Below are positions 21,935 through 25,811 of a stretch of DNA of 25,811 nt, piece after piece. The DNA is taken from the NCBI GenBank assembly GCA_049999805.1, contig JBNGIO010003189.1, positions 1 through 25,811 on the forward strand, given 5' to 3'. Made by a program: the position numbers and the translations under genes. The DNA is from Folioceros fuciformis (taxonomy: Eukaryota; Anthocerotophyta; Anthocerotopsida; Anthocerotales). Numbering within the stretch: position 1 is the stretch's first letter; each line of letters begins with the position of its first letter. Under the pieces are notes generated by a model. The model saw only the letters and a program-made list of their open reading frames with translations, had not been told where the DNA came from and made no database searches.

Positions 21935-24216
21935 ATGTCGCTGCACAGGGGCCTCGGTTTGATCCTTGTGACGGCCCTGGTTCTTGTAGCTGTGTCCTTA
22001 GCAGAAGGTGAGTGAGTCGACTCCGTGTGCTTTGCGTGCGGTATGTGCATTTCTTTCATCGCGGATTTTTCTTGCTACTATCCGTTCGTCGCTGGCGGCT
22101 GACATCTCCGAGTCGACGCTTTCTCGAGCAAAGCTTGCTCCTGATTGGGAGGGATTGAGGGAATTTGTGCTGCGGTTAGGGATGAATTTGTTATTTTGCA
22201 TCAGGATTTTTCTTCCATATCTCGCATCCCTGCTCACAGATGCATTTTCACTTCCTTTGGGAACAAATTGCGAGCCGTAGTTTCGCAGGGTTGGCGTTGT
22301 TCTTTTGGTCTCGGTAACCTAAGCTGGCTAACCCGAGACTGTTATGTACCCGGTTTGAGCTGATCATGGTGGCTAGCCGTAAGTGGCAGGCAAACGAGCA
22401 TAACTAACGTGCGATACTGTGTAGATTTTGTGGAGGAGGAATGACCTTTGTTTATGGCTTGCTACAGGACTGCAATGCCAGTCAAAGGGAGTAACCATCT
22501 CCGTCAGAAAGGCGGCGGACGTGGCTCAGCGTCTTCGGCATCCCCCAACCGAGCTGGTCACGCTTGTTGTATTGACCAACCCAGGCCCGCTGCGTCTGGT
22601 AGGCTCCGGCTACAGCTGCACAGTCATCCGCTCCAGATCCGCCGACAACCCGGTAACAGTAGTGTCCAACGACCGGTCGCCCGCACTCTACGTGGAGGGT
22701 GCTAGCCACGTGCTTGTCACAGGGGTAAACTTCAAGATCAACGCATGGAGAGGCTCACCAAAAGGCTGCCCAGCTGTTACTGAAGAGAAGGGCAGTAAAT
22801 ACCAGTCCTGCCCGGCTGTGTATCTTTGTACTGTTCACAACGTTCTGCTTACCAAGGTATCATCTCGTTTGAAGACTCTGTATCTTGGAAGATTTTGGAA
22901 ATTTGAATGTGATGCATGTGAGTGCTACTGTGTGTCAGTGAGCAGAGAACGTGTGATTTCCAAATCCAGTGGCAAGTCAAGTCTTCGCAGTTCACGAGAG
23001 TGTTTTTGCATCCTGATTGCAGGGATTGATAAATGGCCGTGTGGATCTTTGGCGAGCGGAGTCGAGCCTGGTAGATTCTGTCACCATCAAGGGCTTTGAG
23101 TGGGATACAGGCCTCAGGATAGGGGACAGCGGGGATGGGCCTGCCCACAGGAAGTCTGGTACTGTCATCTCCAACAATGACATCAGTGGGAGCGACAATG
23201 CCATCTGGCTGCTGTTTGGGGCCGTGGGGACTTCCATTGTGAACAACTACATCCATGAGTTTGGCTTCAGCGCCATCAGGTGTGGGTTGGGGGAGCACAA
23301 TGTGGGGGACTGCATGCTGACCACTATCAGCGACAACGTCATCTACACAGCGCCTCACGAAAGGAAAATCTCTGACAACACGGGCATCTACTTTGGTACG
23401 CATTGGCTTAATGTGGGGAACTTCTTGAGCTGCAATTACGTTATTGGAGGGGAGCACTGCCTGTACCTGGACTGGGCAAGCTCTGGGATTACTATCGATG
23501 GTGGAGTTTGTCATCTGAATCTGAATGGCTTGAAGCTCAACAGCGGTCACTCCAACAAAGTAACTAGTTTGATCATCTCGTCGCCAAGTGGGCAGAGTGG
23601 CTGGATCAGCTGTCAAGATTACGAGGTCAACAATTGCCTGTCGGACCCAGGTACTCATTGGGAATCTATGCGGAGACAATTTTATAACAGCGGTACTTAT
23701 CAGAAAGTAAGTATCCACTTGGATGGCACCTGTGTTCGTGGCCAGAGAGCCCACCTTTACAAACGAAAACTGTGAGCAAGTTCTGGTCTGACCACATTAT
23801 ACTGCTTTCGTGTGCAGCTGTACCCTTGGTTGAACAACTTCTGCGGTATCAGGAGTATCAACGGCCAGAACTGCAATCCGCGAGGATCTGAACCTCCCTC
23901 GCGGACAGGCTCGTGCAGTGGCTTGCCGACCGCCAACGATATCACATTGACCCTGGTGAATGCAGGCAAATATATTCCCGGCTACAGACGCTGCGAGAAG
24001 GTGACCTGCATTGAGAAGATAAACTCCCTAAAATACCACGAGGTCAGTGGGAACTACCCCAATTTCAACAAAGTAGGCTCATTCGGACACGGAGATGATT
24101 TTGGAGTTCCGAGGAACTCTCAAGTATACCGCCACGAGCCGAACTTCAAGTCCTGTCCCAAGAGCAACGTTGGAATCAAGGCTGTGCACCCTGACACATA
24201 CTACGCTCGACTGTAG
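21935..24216 (+). CDS. Secreted right-handed parallel beta-helix protein (pectin-lyase-like fold)
   Basis: Four exons (21935-22007, 22468-22856, 23023-23706, 23818-24216; phases 1, 0, 0) give 514 aa. The N-terminus MSLHRGLGLILVTALVLVAV is a clear signal peptide with likely cleavage after LAEG or nearby. Residues about 40-360 show the short strand-turn periodicity of a parallel beta-helix, with N- and G-rich turns such as SGTVISNNDISGSDNAIWLL, TSIVNNYIHEFG and TTISDNVIY, and a DNTGIYFGTHW motif. This resembles polysaccharide lyases, NosD-type proteins and glycoside hydrolase family 28 folds. The C-terminal exon (383-514) is cysteine-rich and not helix-like (FCGIRSINGQNCNPRG, YRRCEKVTCIEK), so several disulfides are likely. 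No catalytic residues can be assigned. A role in the cell wall or on an extracellular polysaccharide is inferred. The 460-nt first intron is the longest in the window. Confidence 0.85.
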
Positions 24217-24520
24217 GTACTTGGTAAGTGTTCGATATCGAGCTAACACTCGTGCTTCAGTTAATGCCTTGGCAAGTTCAACACTTTCATTCCTCCTTCT
24301 GACATGGGATGCAGGTTCCGAGAAGTGACCAAGAAGACAAATTGAGCTAAGCTCCATCACGCTTCAAGCGCACACCACCCGAGATAGGAGTGCTCAGGAC
24401 AACGGAGTGCTCGGAGATCGGAGAGCATCTACGTTGTGTCATTCCTTTTAGTTGGGCAAGAAACGTAGCCGTCGCTACCTGGTAGTCATGGCAAGGTCCA
24501 TATTTTTATTCAGATATTCA

Positions 24521-24541
24521 AATATATATATATATATATAA
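24521..24541. repeat. (TA)n microsatellite
   Basis: A run of about ten TA dinucleotides lies within AT-rich DNA. A second, similar run is at 24718-24738. Confidence 0.85.
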
Positions 24542-24717
24542 CATTAAAACATTGAAAACTTAAACTTTTATGAAGTATCTTCATGATTCAAGGATTTAAG
24601 GATCTATCCTAATTCTTTTATATAATATATACAAAATTAAACAACATGAAGTCATATCATGTGTAATTTTGAGTATGGAAGATAAAAAAATTTAAAGAGA
24701 GTATATTTGATTGAAGT

Positions 24718-24738
24718 TATATATATATATATATATAG
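24718..24738. repeat. (TA)n microsatellite
   Basis: This second run of about ten TA dinucleotides lies about 200 bp from the first. Together they bracket a stretch of AT-rich DNA without genes. Confidence 0.85.
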
Positions 24739-24944
24739 CAAGGTAATATATGAATAAGAAGATTTTGGCTACTCAGGAAGAAGTTTAAGGCCTTGGATTT
24801 TTGTTAGCACTTGTATACATTATTATCAAAAAATGCATGCAAATATTAACACCACTCTAATCTTTAATGAATTATTAGGTTAGCAACCATCTATGGAATA
24901 GAGACATCATCACGCCATCTTTGACACAAAGTTTTGCATGGTAG

Positions 24945-25690
24945 TATATGGTCCAAACTTTTGGACGTCTTGCTTCTCCAAGAGTCCCTCGGGTGAAACC
25001 ACCTTAAAGACCTTGAATCACCATCCGGATCCCCTACTTGCGCAGCAACATAAATTGCCCGGTCAAATTCTAGAGGGATCTCATGGTCCTCTATGTCAGA
25101 GTAACCCCCCTAGTTGTCCACGCCATATGCTCCCCAAGCATCCTCGGCCACTGTCGGTTTCTGAAGCAGCATTTGCTTCATTGTCACTTCCATCCCTTCG
25201 TGCAGCCAAAATGCTTCATTGTCACTTCCATCCCTTCGTGCAGCCAAGTTAGTATAAGACGTGCATGTTGTACCGGGGTGCCAAACTCTTCCTGGATTTC
25301 CCCCACTTCTTTCCAACAGCCCTCCACCCTGTTCCATAAGTGCCCCACTTGGTACAACCCTTGGCAACCGACAGCCCCAAAGATTTGCGAGTGATACACA
25401 TGCGATACAAACTCTGACACCCACAACCTCCGAAAGCCTTGTAGGGGCGTACCTAAGACATCATCCATGTTCACAGGGGAAGCTGGCATCAATAGGGGTT
25501 TGACTTCCAAGAAGCTACTCCAAATGGACTTGAATAGTGTGGAGCAATCCTTTGTATCTAACATTGGCTTATCTGCTAGGATGTTGTCATAAGACCTTCT
25601 GCCTTGTGGAACTGCCTGTGTACAATCCAGGAGCTGCCTCAGGTTTATTCGGAAAGCTAGCAAATGGGTGACTTGGGGCTTGTTGACCCC
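24945..25690 (-). pseudogene. Decayed retroelement-like coding remnant
   Basis: On the minus strand a frame is open from 25690 (just after a TAG at 25693-25691) to a stop at 25184 and reads like real protein. Examples are LLAFRINLRQLLDCTQAVPQ, GLYQVGHLWNRVEGCWKEVG and EFGTPVQHARLILTWLHEGM. The 38-bp duplication at 25174-25247 shifts the frame. Coding-like sequence then continues in another frame (VTMKQMLLQKPTVAEDAWGA), passes an in-frame TAG near 25110 and goes on with YSDIEDHEIPLEFDRAIYVA and SLRWFHPRDSW to about 24945. There is no ATG start or complete domain. The LW-x-W pattern resembles the region after the reverse transcriptase of plant LINEs, but this is a weak match from memory; another element type or a dead host gene remains possible. 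Confidence 0.45.
25174..25247. repeat. Tandem duplication of 36 bp, period 38
   Basis: Identical 36-bp copies lie at 25174-25209 and 25212-25247, each opening TGCTTCATTGTCACTTCCAT and separated by AA. Since 38 is not a multiple of three, the duplication breaks the reading frame of the remnant that contains it. Perfect identity suggests a recent event. Confidence 0.9.
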
Positions 25691-25728
25691 CTAAGTAAGA
25701 TGACGGCCTTGCATGCGCAACCTCCCCC

Positions 25729-25811
25729 ATGATGCCTCCCTTCCCCTACCCTATGATGCCTCCCTTTCCCTCCCATATGATGCCTCCCCTCCCCTTCCCT
25801 CCCATATGATG
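25729..25811. repeat. C-rich tandem repeat at the window edge
   Basis: Units begin ATGATGCCTCCCTTCCC or a close variant and recur every 24-29 bp: about three full units and the start of a fourth at the right edge. The array continues beyond the window. One strand is almost all pyrimidine between the ATGATG markers. Confidence 0.8.

Larger units (their letters stand above)
24217..24940. other. AT-rich region downstream of the beta-helix gene
   Basis: The first 200 bp should be the 3' UTR. From about 24500 the DNA becomes very AT-rich, with two TA microsatellites. No reading frame of note is present. Confidence 0.5.

Overview
This window is nuclear DNA from a green plant of the streptophyte line. 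It carries eight protein-coding genes, most of them split by short GT-AG introns (75-210 nt, with one of 460 nt). The plant-type cytosolic acetoacetyl-CoA thiolase, mevalonate kinase, organellar small heat-shock protein, eL27 and a DTX-type MATE carrier all point to plants. A full-length kinesin-9 motor, a cilium/flagellum kinesin, points to a lineage with swimming sperm, such as a bryophyte, lycophyte or fern, or a related streptophyte alga. The species cannot be fixed from the sequence alone.

Layout, left to right: (1) the 3' part of a WDR76/CMR1/DRS1-like WD40 gene (+), cut by the left edge; (2) acetyl-CoA C-acetyltransferase (+, 13 exons, 406 aa); (3) a convergent, organelle-targeted small heat-shock protein (-) with heat-shock elements and a TATA-like box upstream; (4) kinesin-9 (-, 18 exons, 788 aa), rebuilt exon by exon; (5) an AT-rich stretch with an unassigned 125-aa ORF, a 21-bp minisatellite and an A22 tract; (6) ribosomal protein eL27 (+, 4 exons) with a telo-box-like motif upstream; (7) mevalonate kinase (-, 5 exons, 421 aa); (8) an intronless MATE efflux carrier (+), divergent from mevalonate kinase; (9) a 2.5-kb stretch with no convincing gene, holding a pyrimidine microsatellite; (10) a secreted parallel-beta-helix protein (+, 4 exons, 514 aa); (11) an AT-rich tail with TA microsatellites, a decayed retroelement-like reading frame (-) and a C-rich tandem repeat running off the right edge.

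The genes are mostly unrelated housekeeping or accessory functions. The one pathway link is that acetoacetyl-CoA thiolase (first step) and mevalonate kinase of the mevalonate pathway lie about 10 kb apart on opposite strands. I see no CRISPR array, tRNA, rRNA, prokaryotic operon or defence-type system. The least explained items are the beta-helix protein, the AT-rich orphan ORF and the decayed element at the right end. All exon boundaries were inferred by reading splice sites and checking reading phase against remembered family sequences; none comes from transcript data.
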